A stretch of 64,000 nt of DNA from JAAYUD01 sp963676865. Its GTDB lineage: Bacteria; Bacteroidota; Bacteroidia; Bacteroidales; Bacteroidaceae. Positions 45,608-53,810 of the stretch are shown here, in pieces. The position numbers were made by a program, and so were the translations under genes. The DNA lies in contig CAXXSS010000001.1 in the NCBI GenBank assembly GCA_963676865.2, positions 1,984,001 to 2,048,000 on the forward strand, read 5' to 3'. Numbering within the stretch: the stretch's first letter is position 1; the number at the start of each line of letters is the position of its first letter. The notes beneath the pieces are model-generated. The model saw only the letters and a program-made list of their open reading frames with translations. It was not told the origin of the DNA and made no database searches.

Positions 45608-47974
45608 TTAGTTTATTCTAAAATCACTGTGCAAGCGAATATCACTTGAAGAACTGCCTATCTGTATTTCGCAATCGCCCGGTTCAACAACCTTTTGGTA
45701 ATCTTCATTAATCAACCAGAGGTCTTCCGGCGTTAATTGAAAGTCGACGCTCTTGGCTTCTCCCTTTTTGATAAAGATACGGGCGAAATGTTTCAGTTGT
45801 CTATTTGGTTGCACTACTGAAGAATATTTGCGGTGCAGATACAATTGTATTACTTCTTCTCCATCCCGATCTCCGGTATTACGTACGTTGAATGATACGG
45901 CAAAGTTGTTATTCCCCTTTGCCGAAACGTTCAGACTATTATACTCGAATGAAGTATAGCTTAGACCGTATCCGAAAGGATAGAGTGGAGTAACAGGCAT
46001 CTCTACATAATTGTGACCTTCGGGTTGAGGCTTGTTATAGTTTACCGGCAACTGGCCTGTAGAGCGAGGTATGGATATGGGGAGTCTTCCTGCAGGATTG
46101 AAGTCGCCAAACAGAACATCGGCAATGGCGTTTCCACCTTCTTGTCCCGGATACCAAGCCAACAATAAGGCATCGGCATTGTCGTTGGCCCAATTCATTT
46201 CGAGAGGGCGCCCTTCAATATAGACAACGATCGTGGGCTTTCCGGTTGCCCGAACGGCTTTCAATAAGTCCATTTGTTTGCCAAGCAGCGATAGGGTGGC
46301 ACGGTCGTAACCTTCGCCACATTCCATGTCGCCTACCGATTTATCGGATACGACGGCGGCACCCGTTTCTTTGTAATCGGTCTTGAAATCTCTGGCACTG
46401 GAACCACCTACTACCACTACTGCCACATCTGCACGTCGGGCAGCAGCGACGGCTGCTTCTATATCGCAGTTTGTCGTATCGCGAATGGCACAACCTTTGA
46501 CATATTCTACATGATCGGATCCTATTTTATCTACAATTCCATTGAGCACTGTCCGTACACGTCCATCAGCTTGTGGCGCCGTATAATCTCCCAACATGTT
46601 GTATGGAGCATCGGCATTGGGGCCGATAACGGCAACGCGTCCGATAGACTTACTTAATGGCAATAAATTGTTTTTGTTTTTGAGCAATGTGATTGAAGCC
46701 TGAGCTACTTCGCGTGCCAGATTGATGTTGGCAGTAGAGCCTATTTCGCATTTGGCTGTCTTTACGTCTACATAAGGGTGCTCAAAAAGTCCCATCTCAA
46801 ATTTGAGTCTTAGAATACGGCAAACGGCCGTATCGACTAGTGCTTCGTCTACCTCTTTGTTTCTCACCGCTTCGGCAAGATGTGCAAAGGCTGCTCCCCC
46901 AAGATCGGCATCCAGTCCGGCTTTGATGGACATCACTGCGGCATCTTTTATGGTGGGAGCTACGAAGTGGCTTTGATTGATGCCTTCGATGCTGTATAAG
47001 TCAGAGACACTGAAGCCACGGAAGTGCAGTTGGTTGTGTAGCAACTCTTTCAGTAAGTATTTGTTGCTGGTACATGGCACGCCATCTACCGAATTGTATG
47101 AAGTCATTACCGAGAGTGCGCCGGCATTGATAGCGGTCTCGAAAGGAGGCAGAAAGTTCTGCAATAGATCTCGTCTTCCTACAACCGAAGGGTTGCCGTT
47201 CTGTCCGCCTTGTGGGATACCATACGCCAGAAAGTGTTTTAAAGTGACCAATGAACTGGTAGGCGAAGCAAGATTTCCGCCCCCTGTGCCCATGATGAAA
47301 TACTTTGCCAGCGTTCCACTCAGCACCGGATCTTCTCCCATGCTTTCTTCCACTCTCGACCAACGTGGCTCGCGCGATAAGTCGAGTACGGGGCCGTATG
47401 CTATTTGCCCACCGCCCAATCGTACTTCTTTTGCAATAACCTCGCCCGTCTTTTTCATTAGATCGGTAGACCATGTCGAAGCCATACCTATGCCGGTAGG
47501 GAATACGGTAGCGCCAATAGCCATGTGTCCATGAGGAGCTTCTTCGGCAATAAACAACGGAATACCCAAGCGGGTGTTCTCGATCATATATTTCTGAAGC
47601 GCATTTCCTGCTTTGGCTGCAAGTTCGGGATCGAGTCCGTTGCTCAATGTCCGTTTGGTCCATGGATCGGCACGGAATACTGCCCAAAGCATACCTACAG
47701 GTCTTGTGGCGGTTAGCTTCTTAAACTCTTCCGAGCACGAGACAGCATTTCCTTTGCGCTCTACCATTTGCCATCCGAGTGGACAAAGCAGTTGTCCCAC
47801 TTTCTCTTCCAGAGTCATTCGCTTCAACAAGTCCTGTGTACGCGTCTCGATGGGAAGTGAAGCGTTTCGGTAAGGCAGTTTCTTTTGTGCGGATAGGTTT
47901 AAATTAATTAATAAAAGAAAGGTCGAAAAATATAAACACCTTTTATTCCAACAATGCAAATTCATTACTCTCAT
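45608..47974 (-). CDS. GH3 family beta-glycosidase in the mannan cluster
   Basis: A 788-residue secreted GH3 enzyme. It has an N-terminal barrel (RLGIPLFIAEEAPHGHMAIG, GPVLDLSREPRWSRVEES), nucleophile Asp325 in RGFSVSDLYSIEG, the sandwich domain (ALLLAWYPGQEGGNAIADVL) and an Fn3-like end (LYPFGYGLSYTSFEY). It is distinct from the GH3 at 40847 in length and sequence. Its start overlaps the GH125 stop by 4 bp (ATGA), so the two are translationally coupled. A beta-specific enzyme among alpha-mannosidases suggests the target glycan also carries a beta-linked sugar (inferred). Confidence 0.94.
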   Translation of the reverse strand: MRVMNLHCWNKRCLYFSTFLLLINLNLSAQKKLPYRNASLPIETRTQDLLKRMTLEEKVGQLLCPLGWQMVERKGNAVSCSEEFKKLTATRPVGMLWAVFRADPWTKRTLSNGLDPELAAKAGNALQKYMIENTRLGIPLFIAEEAPHGHMAIGATVFPTGIGMASTWSTDLMKKTGEVIAKEVRLGGGQIAYGPVLDLSREPRWSRVEESMGEDPVLSGTLAKYFIMGTGGGNLASPTSSLVTLKHFLAYGIPQGGQNGNPSVVGRRDLLQNFLPPFETAINAGALSVMTSYNSVDGVPCTSNKYLLKELLHNQLHFRGFSVSDLYSIEGINQSHFVAPTIKDAAVMSIKAGLDADLGGAAFAHLAEAVRNKEVDEALVDTAVCRILRLKFEMGLFEHPYVDVKTAKCEIGSTANINLAREVAQASITLLKNKNNLLPLSKSIGRVAVIGPNADAPYNMLGDYTAPQADGRVRTVLNGIVDKIGSDHVEYVKGCAIRDTTNCDIEAAVAAARRADVAVVVVGGSSARDFKTDYKETGAAVVSDKSVGDMECGEGYDRATLSLLGKQMDLLKAVRATGKPTIVVYIEGRPLEMNWANDNADALLLAWYPGQEGGNAIADVLFGDFNPAGRLPISIPRSTGQLPVNYNKPQPEGHNYVEMPVTPLYPFGYGLSYTSFEYNSLNVSAKGNNNFAVSFNVRNTGDRDGEEVIQLYLHRKYSSVVQPNRQLKHFARIFIKKGEAKSVDFQLTPEDLWLINEDYQKVVEPGDCEIQIGSSSSDIRLHSDFRIN

Positions 47975-49440
47975 TCTTGAATGGAATTAAGTAAGTCGAC
48001 TTTGCCATCGTTGACCAGCTTTATAATCAATTCGCCGAACAATGTATTTGCCCAAGCAAACCAGCTTCTGGTATAGTTGGCTCCATTGTTCTTGTCGAAA
48101 GATTCGTGCATGAACCCGGTATCGCCATCGGTCTTCATCAATGTTTCGATACACCATTTTATTTCTGCATCATCTTTGCTGGTAAAGGCTTTCATCATGA
48201 TACTCATAGGCCATATCATATCATAGCCGATGTGTGGACCTCCAATACCTTCTGCTACTTTACCTTTGAAGAAGTATGGATTGTCTTCGCTCCAAACGAA
48301 GCGGCGGGTGTTTTGATAGGTCGGGTCGCTGCTGTCTACCGTACCCAGATAGGCCATAGATAGCAAACTCGGAACATTAGCATCGTCCATTAGTAGTTGA
48401 TTGCCAAATCCGTCTACCTCGAAAGCATAGATCTTTCCATATTTCGGATGATCGTAAATGGCATATTTGTGCAGTGCGGTTTCTACTTCGTTGGCGAGCG
48501 ACGTACATTGTTCGGCAATGTCTCCGCGGTTGTTTACAGTGGTCAATATCTCGGCAGCTTTCCGCAATGAAGATACTGCGAAGAAATTGGATGGTACAAG
48601 GAATTGGAAGGTGGTGGCATCGTCCGAAGGACGGAATGTCGAGCAGATCAGTCCAACCGGTTTCACGGGATTTCCCCATCCTCCGTTGGTCACCGTGTCG
48701 AGTGCTCTATCTGTGACTCTGGCAAAGTGATACGGGCCTTTATCTTCTTTTCTCTGTTGTTCTTTGAATGTCTTCAGTATGGTGTTGATGGCTTTGATCC
48801 AAGCTTCGTCGAATACAGAAGCGTCTCCCGTCTCTTTCCAATACTGGTATGCCAGGCGCAACGGATAACAGAGTGAGTCTATTTCCCATTTGCGTTCATG
48901 AAGTTCGGGTTTCATATCCGTCTCGTCTTTGTCCCAGTCGCTACCTGTGGCCCCCATATTGAAAGCGTTGGCATAGGGATCGATGTTGATACATTTCCAC
49001 TGGCGGTTGATGACACCGGCCAGTAGCTGTTTCAGTTGTTTATCGTTCTTTGCGTATGCGATATAAGGATAAACTTGAGCACCTGAATCGCGAAGCCACA
49101 TGGCATGAATGTCGCCGGTGTAAACGAATGTATCGGGTTTGCCTGTTTCGTCCGTATTGAAATGCACGGTCGTATCAAGTGTGTTCGGGAAACAGTTGGC
49201 AAACATCCACGATAGCTTGGCGTTTTTTAGTAGTTTCTGAATCAGTACGATCTCTTTTTCTATTGCTTTAGATTTGAAAAGCCGCTTGTCAACATCGGGG
49301 CGATTGCTTTTGTGAACCGCGTCCGATTGACACACAGCATGAGGAAGTGTAAGTGTGGATGTTGTAGCAAAAGCCTGCCCCGTACATAGTATAATGCCCG
49401 AAGCGATCATTGCGCTAACATAGATTCTTTGTTTCTTCAT
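47971..49440 (-). CDS. GH125 family exo-alpha-1,6-mannosidase
   Basis: GH125 enzymes release mannose from the non-reducing end of alpha-1,6-linked mannan with inversion. The 489-residue protein has a signal peptide (about 1-25), the DIHAMWLRDSGAQVYPYI segment near the N-terminus, and the family hallmark TGFMHESFDKNNGANYTRSW with a likely catalytic Glu446, followed by FAWANTLFGELIIKLV. Length is normal. No lipobox, so it is periplasmic, where it would finish backbone pieces made by GH76. It is 3 bp after the GH92 gene and overlaps the next GH3 by 4 bp. Confidence 0.95.
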   Translation of the reverse strand: MKKQRIYVSAMIASGIILCTGQAFATTSTLTLPHAVCQSDAVHKSNRPDVDKRLFKSKAIEKEIVLIQKLLKNAKLSWMFANCFPNTLDTTVHFNTDETGKPDTFVYTGDIHAMWLRDSGAQVYPYIAYAKNDKQLKQLLAGVINRQWKCINIDPYANAFNMGATGSDWDKDETDMKPELHERKWEIDSLCYPLRLAYQYWKETGDASVFDEAWIKAINTILKTFKEQQRKEDKGPYHFARVTDRALDTVTNGGWGNPVKPVGLICSTFRPSDDATTFQFLVPSNFFAVSSLRKAAEILTTVNNRGDIAEQCTSLANEVETALHKYAIYDHPKYGKIYAFEVDGFGNQLLMDDANVPSLLSMAYLGTVDSSDPTYQNTRRFVWSEDNPYFFKGKVAEGIGGPHIGYDMIWPMSIMMKAFTSKDDAEIKWCIETLMKTDGDTGFMHESFDKNNGANYTRSWFAWANTLFGELIIKLVNDGKVDLLNSIQE

Positions 49441-49443
49441 GAT

Positions 49444-51738
49444 TTACTTTTTTATTTGTTTTTTAAGTTCGTTGCTGAAAGAATAAGGAGCATCGCCTGT
49501 CGTAGTTCCCCGCAAATAGTTGGGGGTGTCGTTCATTAATATACGGATATTGGCTCCATTTGTCAAATCCGAATGATTTAAGTAATTCTTCGTATAAGGC
49601 TGTCCGTTCACAGTCATGGATGAGATATATTTGTTGTTTTGGTTCAAACCATCTGTTTCTATTTCTACTGTCTTGCCGTTCTCTAGGTGTAGTTTGATGT
49701 TATTGAAGAATGGCGCTCCCATTGCATATTCGTTGCTGCCCGGACAAACGGGATAGAATCCCATGGCCGAAAATACATACCATGCCGATGTTTGTCCGTT
49801 GTCCTCGTCTCCGCAATAACCGTCGGGAGTGGCTTTGTATAGTCGGTTCATTACCTCGTTGGTCCAATATTGAGTTTTCCAGGGTTGTCCCGAATAATCG
49901 TACATATAGAGCATGTGCTGAATCGGTTGGTTGCCATGTGCATATTGTCCGAAGTTGATAAGCTGCATTTCTCTTATCTCGTGAATGACACCCCCGTAGT
50001 AACTGTCGTCGAACGATGGAGCTTGTACGAAAACCGAATCCATCATGTGGTTGAATTTGTCTTTGCCGCCCATTAGGTTGATCAGTCCTTGAGGATCATG
50101 AAAAACTGCCCATGTATAATGCCAGCTGTTGCCTTCTGTAAAGGCATCGCCCCACTTCAACGGATTGAACGGAGTGACAAACGAACCGTCTGCTTTGCGA
50201 CCTCTCATCAGACTGATGTTCTTATCGAATAGATTCTGATAGTTCATCGCGTGCTTCTTGTAAATCTCGATTTCTTTCTTGGGTTTGCCCAATGCCTTGC
50301 CCAGCTGATAAATGCTCCAATCGTCGAAAGCGTATTCCAACGTGCGGGCGGCACTTTCGTTGATACCTTTGTCGTAAGGTACATATCCCAGTTTGTTATA
50401 TAGGTCGTAGCCAAGTCTTCCGGTAGAACTTACCGTGGGGTGAACGTTGTTCGCTCCGTGAACTACCGCTTTCCAAAGAGTCTCGATGTCATAGCCGCGT
50501 AGTCCTTTCAAGTAAGCATCGGCAACGACAGAAGCCGAATTGTTGCCTACCATACATCCGCGGTGTCCTGGGCTGATCCATTCGGGCAGAAAGCCGCTCT
50601 CTTTGTATATATTCACAAAAGCTGCTTGCATCTGTTCGTTCACCGAAGGATAAACAAGGTTCAGCAATGGGAAGAGTGCACGGAACGTATCCCATATACC
50701 TACATCGGTATACATATATCCTTTTTCTACTTGTCCGTTGAAGGGGCTGTAGTGTATGGTGTTACCTTCGCCGTCTACTTCGGAGATGTTGCGAGGGAAC
50801 AACAGGCACCGATAAAGACAGGTATAGAAAGTGCGCAGGTGGTCGATGTTTTCATCATCAATCTCTATGCGTCCCAGCATTTTGTTCCATTGAGTGGCGC
50901 CTTCGGATGCTACATCTTCAATACTGCGATTGTTTACCTCTTGCAGATTGCGTTCGGCTTGCTCGATGCTGATAAAGGAAGAAGCTACCCGGACGTTGAC
51001 AGCACCGTTGACATTGCCGAATCCGATCATACCCATGGCGTGATCTCCTTTTGCTTCGAGCTGTTCACTTTGGGTTTTACCATCGGCTACGGTAGCCGTA
51101 TAATAGAAGGGCTTGTCGAAAGTCAGTACAAAATAGTTTTTGAAATTGTCGGGTACGCCACCGCTGTTTCTGGTGGTATAGCCTATGATCTTTCTTTCAG
51201 AAGGGATAATCTTTATCCAAGAACCCTTGTCGAAAGCATCGGTAGCGATAAAAGCGGAATCTCCCTTGGCAAATGTAAAACGGAAAACTGCTGCGTGAGA
51301 AGTTGGTGCCAATTCTGCCGTCGTATTGTAGTCTCCCAAGTAGACTTTATAATAATAAGGAGTCGAAGTCTCGGCCTGATGCGAGAACCAGCTGGCACGT
51401 TTCTCTTCGTCAAAAACAGCTTTGCCTGTCATCGGCATGATAGAAAACTGTCCGTAGTCGTTAATCCAAGGACTAGGCTGGTGTGTCTGTTTGAAACCTC
51501 TAATCTTGTTTTCGGTATAAGTGTAGGTCCATCCGTCTCCCATCTTTCCTGTTTGTGGAGTCCAGAAGTTCATTCCCCATGGTACGGCAATAGCCGGATA
51601 TAGGTTTCCGGCCGATAGGTCGTGTGTAGATTGTGTTCCCGTCAACGGGTTAACATAGTCGACATAAGAAGGTTTTGTCTTTCCATATGATTGGAAGAAA
51701 AAGAATAATCCGCAAAGAAAAATTATTAATCTGTTCAT
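49444..51738 (-). CDS. GH92 family alpha-mannosidase
   Basis: The second GH92 of the cluster (764 residues, signal peptide ending about QSYGK). It shows YVDYVNPLTGTQSTHDLSAG at the N-terminus, a likely general acid Glu535 in TEGNSWHYTW, and the acidic cluster Asp644-Glu645-Asp646 in CGDEDNGQTSAWYV; GNQPIQHMLYMYDY matches the conserved segment before it. The N-terminal sequence differs clearly from the GH92 at 43393, so the two likely act on different linkages. It is the first gene of the four-gene exo-enzyme unit; 210 bp upstream an IS3 element is inserted, which may have separated the unit from the susCD part of the locus. Confidence 0.95.
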   Translation of the reverse strand: MNRLIIFLCGLFFFFQSYGKTKPSYVDYVNPLTGTQSTHDLSAGNLYPAIAVPWGMNFWTPQTGKMGDGWTYTYTENKIRGFKQTHQPSPWINDYGQFSIMPMTGKAVFDEEKRASWFSHQAETSTPYYYKVYLGDYNTTAELAPTSHAAVFRFTFAKGDSAFIATDAFDKGSWIKIIPSERKIIGYTTRNSGGVPDNFKNYFVLTFDKPFYYTATVADGKTQSEQLEAKGDHAMGMIGFGNVNGAVNVRVASSFISIEQAERNLQEVNNRSIEDVASEGATQWNKMLGRIEIDDENIDHLRTFYTCLYRCLLFPRNISEVDGEGNTIHYSPFNGQVEKGYMYTDVGIWDTFRALFPLLNLVYPSVNEQMQAAFVNIYKESGFLPEWISPGHRGCMVGNNSASVVADAYLKGLRGYDIETLWKAVVHGANNVHPTVSSTGRLGYDLYNKLGYVPYDKGINESAARTLEYAFDDWSIYQLGKALGKPKKEIEIYKKHAMNYQNLFDKNISLMRGRKADGSFVTPFNPLKWGDAFTEGNSWHYTWAVFHDPQGLINLMGGKDKFNHMMDSVFVQAPSFDDSYYGGVIHEIREMQLINFGQYAHGNQPIQHMLYMYDYSGQPWKTQYWTNEVMNRLYKATPDGYCGDEDNGQTSAWYVFSAMGFYPVCPGSNEYAMGAPFFNNIKLHLENGKTVEIETDGLNQNNKYISSMTVNGQPYTKNYLNHSDLTNGANIRILMNDTPNYLRGTTTGDAPYSFSNELKKQIKK

Positions 51739-51982
51739 TTTAAAAAATCTTTAATTGTGTTTTCACTATGATATAACAGTTGAGAATGTAAAAAAGCGAA
51801 TGTTATTATTGATTATTAACATGTATTTTAATTCTCTAAAACGTACTCTTGATGCCATGAGACAACGACAAAGTAAATCAAAAAAATCTATATTTTGGCC
51901 CATTATTAATATAAGAATCTTTAATATGTTAAGTTTCGTAGGCTGACATGTACTGAATAAGTTGACACAAACTTATTCAAAA

Positions 51983-52351
51983 ATGAGAAATAATAAAAAG
52001 ATTGACGATCAGATTCGTCTAGAGATTTTAAACTCTTACCTTCATGGAAGCAAGGGTAAGTATACCCTTGAAAAAGAAAATGGTATATCCAGAGGTTCAA
52101 TTCGGAATTGGCTTCGTATCTTTGGGCTTGAAGACAAACCATTCCCATTAAATATGAAGGATAAAGCTGTAACAACCGGTACAGAGGATGTCTCTTCAGA
52201 AGAAGACATCACCTCTTTGAAAGTGCGCATTAAGGAATTGGAATCTGAGCTGAAGCGTGCAGAGATGGCCCGTGACGTTTATGATTGCATGATTGACCTG
52301 GCTGAAGAGAAGTATCACATCAAGGTACGAAAAAACTCCGATGTCAAGTAG
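51983..52351 (+). CDS. IS3 OrfA (transposase helix-turn-helix protein)
   Basis: This small protein (122 residues from ATG at 51983; the frame is open from TTG at 51962, inside the terminal repeat) has a helix-turn-helix of the transposase_8/IS3 OrfA type (YTLEKENGISRGSIRNWLRI) and a C-terminal leucine-zipper-like region (ITSLKVRIKELESELKRAEM). It binds the IS ends. It ends in KNSDVK-stop just after the slippery site at 52330-52336. Confidence 0.85.
   Translation: MRNNKKIDDQIRLEILNSYLHGSKGKYTLEKENGISRGSIRNWLRIFGLEDKPFPLNMKDKAVTTGTEDVSSEEDITSLKVRIKELESELKRAEMARDVYDCMIDLAEEKYHIKVRKNSDVK
52330..52336 (+). promoter_or_regulatory. Programmed -1 frameshift site of the IS3 element
   Basis: A AAA AAC in the OrfA frame (codons AAA AAC) is the classical slippery heptamer. 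A -1 slip leads into a frame that is open through to orfB (CTC CGA TGT and on to TTG at 52360), so an OrfAB fusion transposase can be made. Confidence 0.75.
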
Positions 52352-52359
52352 TAGGTTGC

Positions 52360-53313
52360 TTGTCACAAAAGGCGGGTAAAGGTATGAGTTATACCATATC
52401 CGCCCTTTGCGGACTGCTTGACATTTCCCGACAAGGGTACTACAAGCACAAAGAAACAAATGCCGAACAAGATGTACTTATAAGCAGCATCACGTATTAC
52501 TGTCAATTTCTGCGTCAGGAGCTTCCCCGAAGCGGTTGCCGCGAGCTTTACAGTCTGTGTAAGTCTCGGTTCGGAGAAAAGTTCACGATAGGACGCGACC
52601 AATTTATCGATGTCCTTCGGGCCAACGGGATGATGCTGCGCCGCAGACGTTACAGACCTCGTACGACCAACTCCGATCATCCATATCGGATCTATCCGGA
52701 TTTGCTTAACACATCTCCTAAATACGTGGCCTGTGGTGTTTGCCGCATGATGGTGGGTGACATCACTTATATATCCACGAAAGAAGGATTTGCCTATCTT
52801 TCGCTGCTGACGGATGTCTTCAGCCGCATCATTGTGGGATATGCCCTCTTTCGGACTCTTGAAGCGGAAGGACCGGCAAAAGCGTTGATGATGGCGTGCA
52901 GATTTTATAAAGGTCAGGGATTCAACCTTTCAGGTCTTATCCACCATTCCGACCGAGGTGTGCAGTATGCATCAAAAGGTTATGTGTCACAGCTCAAAGA
53001 AAGAGGAATCGCTATCAGTATGACGCAAACGGGCGACCCCTTGCACAATGCACTGGCCGAGAGGATGAACAATACCGTTAAGAACGGATGGCTCTTCGAT
53101 TATGAGAATAAAACATTTGATGAAGCCTTGGAAGGTGTCGCCAGATCCATATATCTCTACAATTGGGCACGACCGCACCAAGCTCTGGCAATGAAAACAC
53201 CGATGCAAATGCTCCCGGGAGAACATCCAAACCCACTTTGTTCAGCTGATGCTTTAAAGCATCAGCTGAACAAAACAAACTATAAAGAACAAACAATACT
53301 TGTTTGTCAATAA
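52360..53313 (+). CDS. IS3 OrfB (DDE integrase domain)
   Basis: The 317-codon frame has an HTH_21-like segment (ALCGLLDISRQGYYKHK) and an rve integrase core with the DDE residues in VGDITYIST, IHHSDRGVQYAS and NALAERMNNTVKNGW. It is normally made as the OrfAB fusion by -1 frameshifting. If translated alone it could start at TTG 52360 or ATG 52384. The gene is intact, so the element may still be mobile. Confidence 0.93.
   Translation: MSQKAGKGMSYTISALCGLLDISRQGYYKHKETNAEQDVLISSITYYCQFLRQELPRSGCRELYSLCKSRFGEKFTIGRDQFIDVLRANGMMLRRRRYRPRTTNSDHPYRIYPDLLNTSPKYVACGVCRMMVGDITYISTKEGFAYLSLLTDVFSRIIVGYALFRTLEAEGPAKALMMACRFYKGQGFNLSGLIHHSDRGVQYASKGYVSQLKERGIAISMTQTGDPLHNALAERMNNTVKNGWLFDYENKTFDEALEGVARSIYLYNWARPHQALAMKTPMQMLPGEHPNPLCSADALKHQLNKTNYKEQTILVCQ
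53237..53274. repeat. 38 bp perfect palindrome inside the end of orfB
   Basis: The half-site TTTGTTCAGCTGATGCTTT is followed directly by its exact reverse complement. It lies 40 bp before the orfB stop, inside the coding frame, and would form a 19 bp hairpin in RNA. Confidence 0.85.
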
Positions 53314-53473
53314 AAATAGGATTAACTTTGCAGAGTTGACAACTACTTTAGGTATACATGATTGTAATTGTCAACTCCCTTAGGTTTACTAGTGTTTAAC
53401 TGTCAACCAAATTCAGTACACCACAGGCAAATGCATGGCTTCTGCTTCTTGTTTAATTCTCCTATGTGAGTTT

Positions 53474-53626
53474 CTTGCGACTCACGGCCGTGAGTCGCAA
53501 GTTTCGTAAGGGAGAAAATTTATTTTCGTCCTTATGTAAATTTGAGATCATAAGGACGAAAATGGAAACATCTAATTATCGCAAGATAGGATTTGTTTTA
53601 AAAGCTATATTCGATAATTAGATGTT
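53474..53626. repeat. Cluster of three palindromes downstream of the IS
   Basis: Three consecutive exact inverted repeats occur: a 28 bp perfect palindrome at 53474-53501 (half CTTGCGACTCACGG), 15 bp arms at 53522-53536/53549-53563 (ATTTTCGTCCTTATG, the same motif as repeat block C), and 15 bp arms at 53567-53581/53612-53626 (AACATCTAATTATCG). No gene is seen between 53314 and 53810. Confidence 0.8.
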
Positions 53627-53678
53627 CAGTTACGTTGTATAATGGACTTCACACTTTGGCTTGTCTTCTAGAAAAATC

Positions 53679-53805
53679 AACCGTATGTTGCTGCCATAAC
53701 TAACGGATGTTGTTAGCGAAACTAACGTTAGTTATCATGGTAACTAACGTTACTTACCGCAGTAACTAACGGAAGTTATGGCAGTGACATACGTCTGTTT
53801 TTTTT
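53679..53805. repeat. Hairpin repeat element, TAACTAACG family, copy 3
   Basis: The outer arms (AACCGTATGTTGCTGCCATAA and the near complement ending ACATACGTCTGTT) are imperfect inverted repeats around AACTAACGTTAGTT at 53720-53733. It ends in a run of eight T, 6 bp from the stop of the LamG gene at 53811. Confidence 0.7.
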
Positions 53806-53810
53806 AGTCT

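Larger units (their letters stand above)
51949..53420 (+). mobile_element. IS3-family insertion sequence
   Basis: The 1472 bp element has imperfect terminal inverted repeats: TGTACTGAATAAGTTGACA at the left end and TGTACTGAATTTGGTTGACA read inward from the right end. It carries orfA and orfB in the arrangement of IS3 with a slippery heptamer between them. I found no clear target-site duplication (left flank ends GACA, right flank starts CCAC). It is inserted between the LamG lipoprotein gene and the GH92 gene of the mannan locus. Confidence 0.85.

Noticed and set aside
50563..51603. A 346-codon open frame opposite the GH92 gene
   Set aside because: It lies entirely inside the conserved GH92 coding region on the other strand and has no recognisable motif.
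53474..53626. Possible CRISPR array in the palindrome cluster
   Set aside because: The palindromes differ from each other and are not regularly spaced direct repeats; no cas genes are present.
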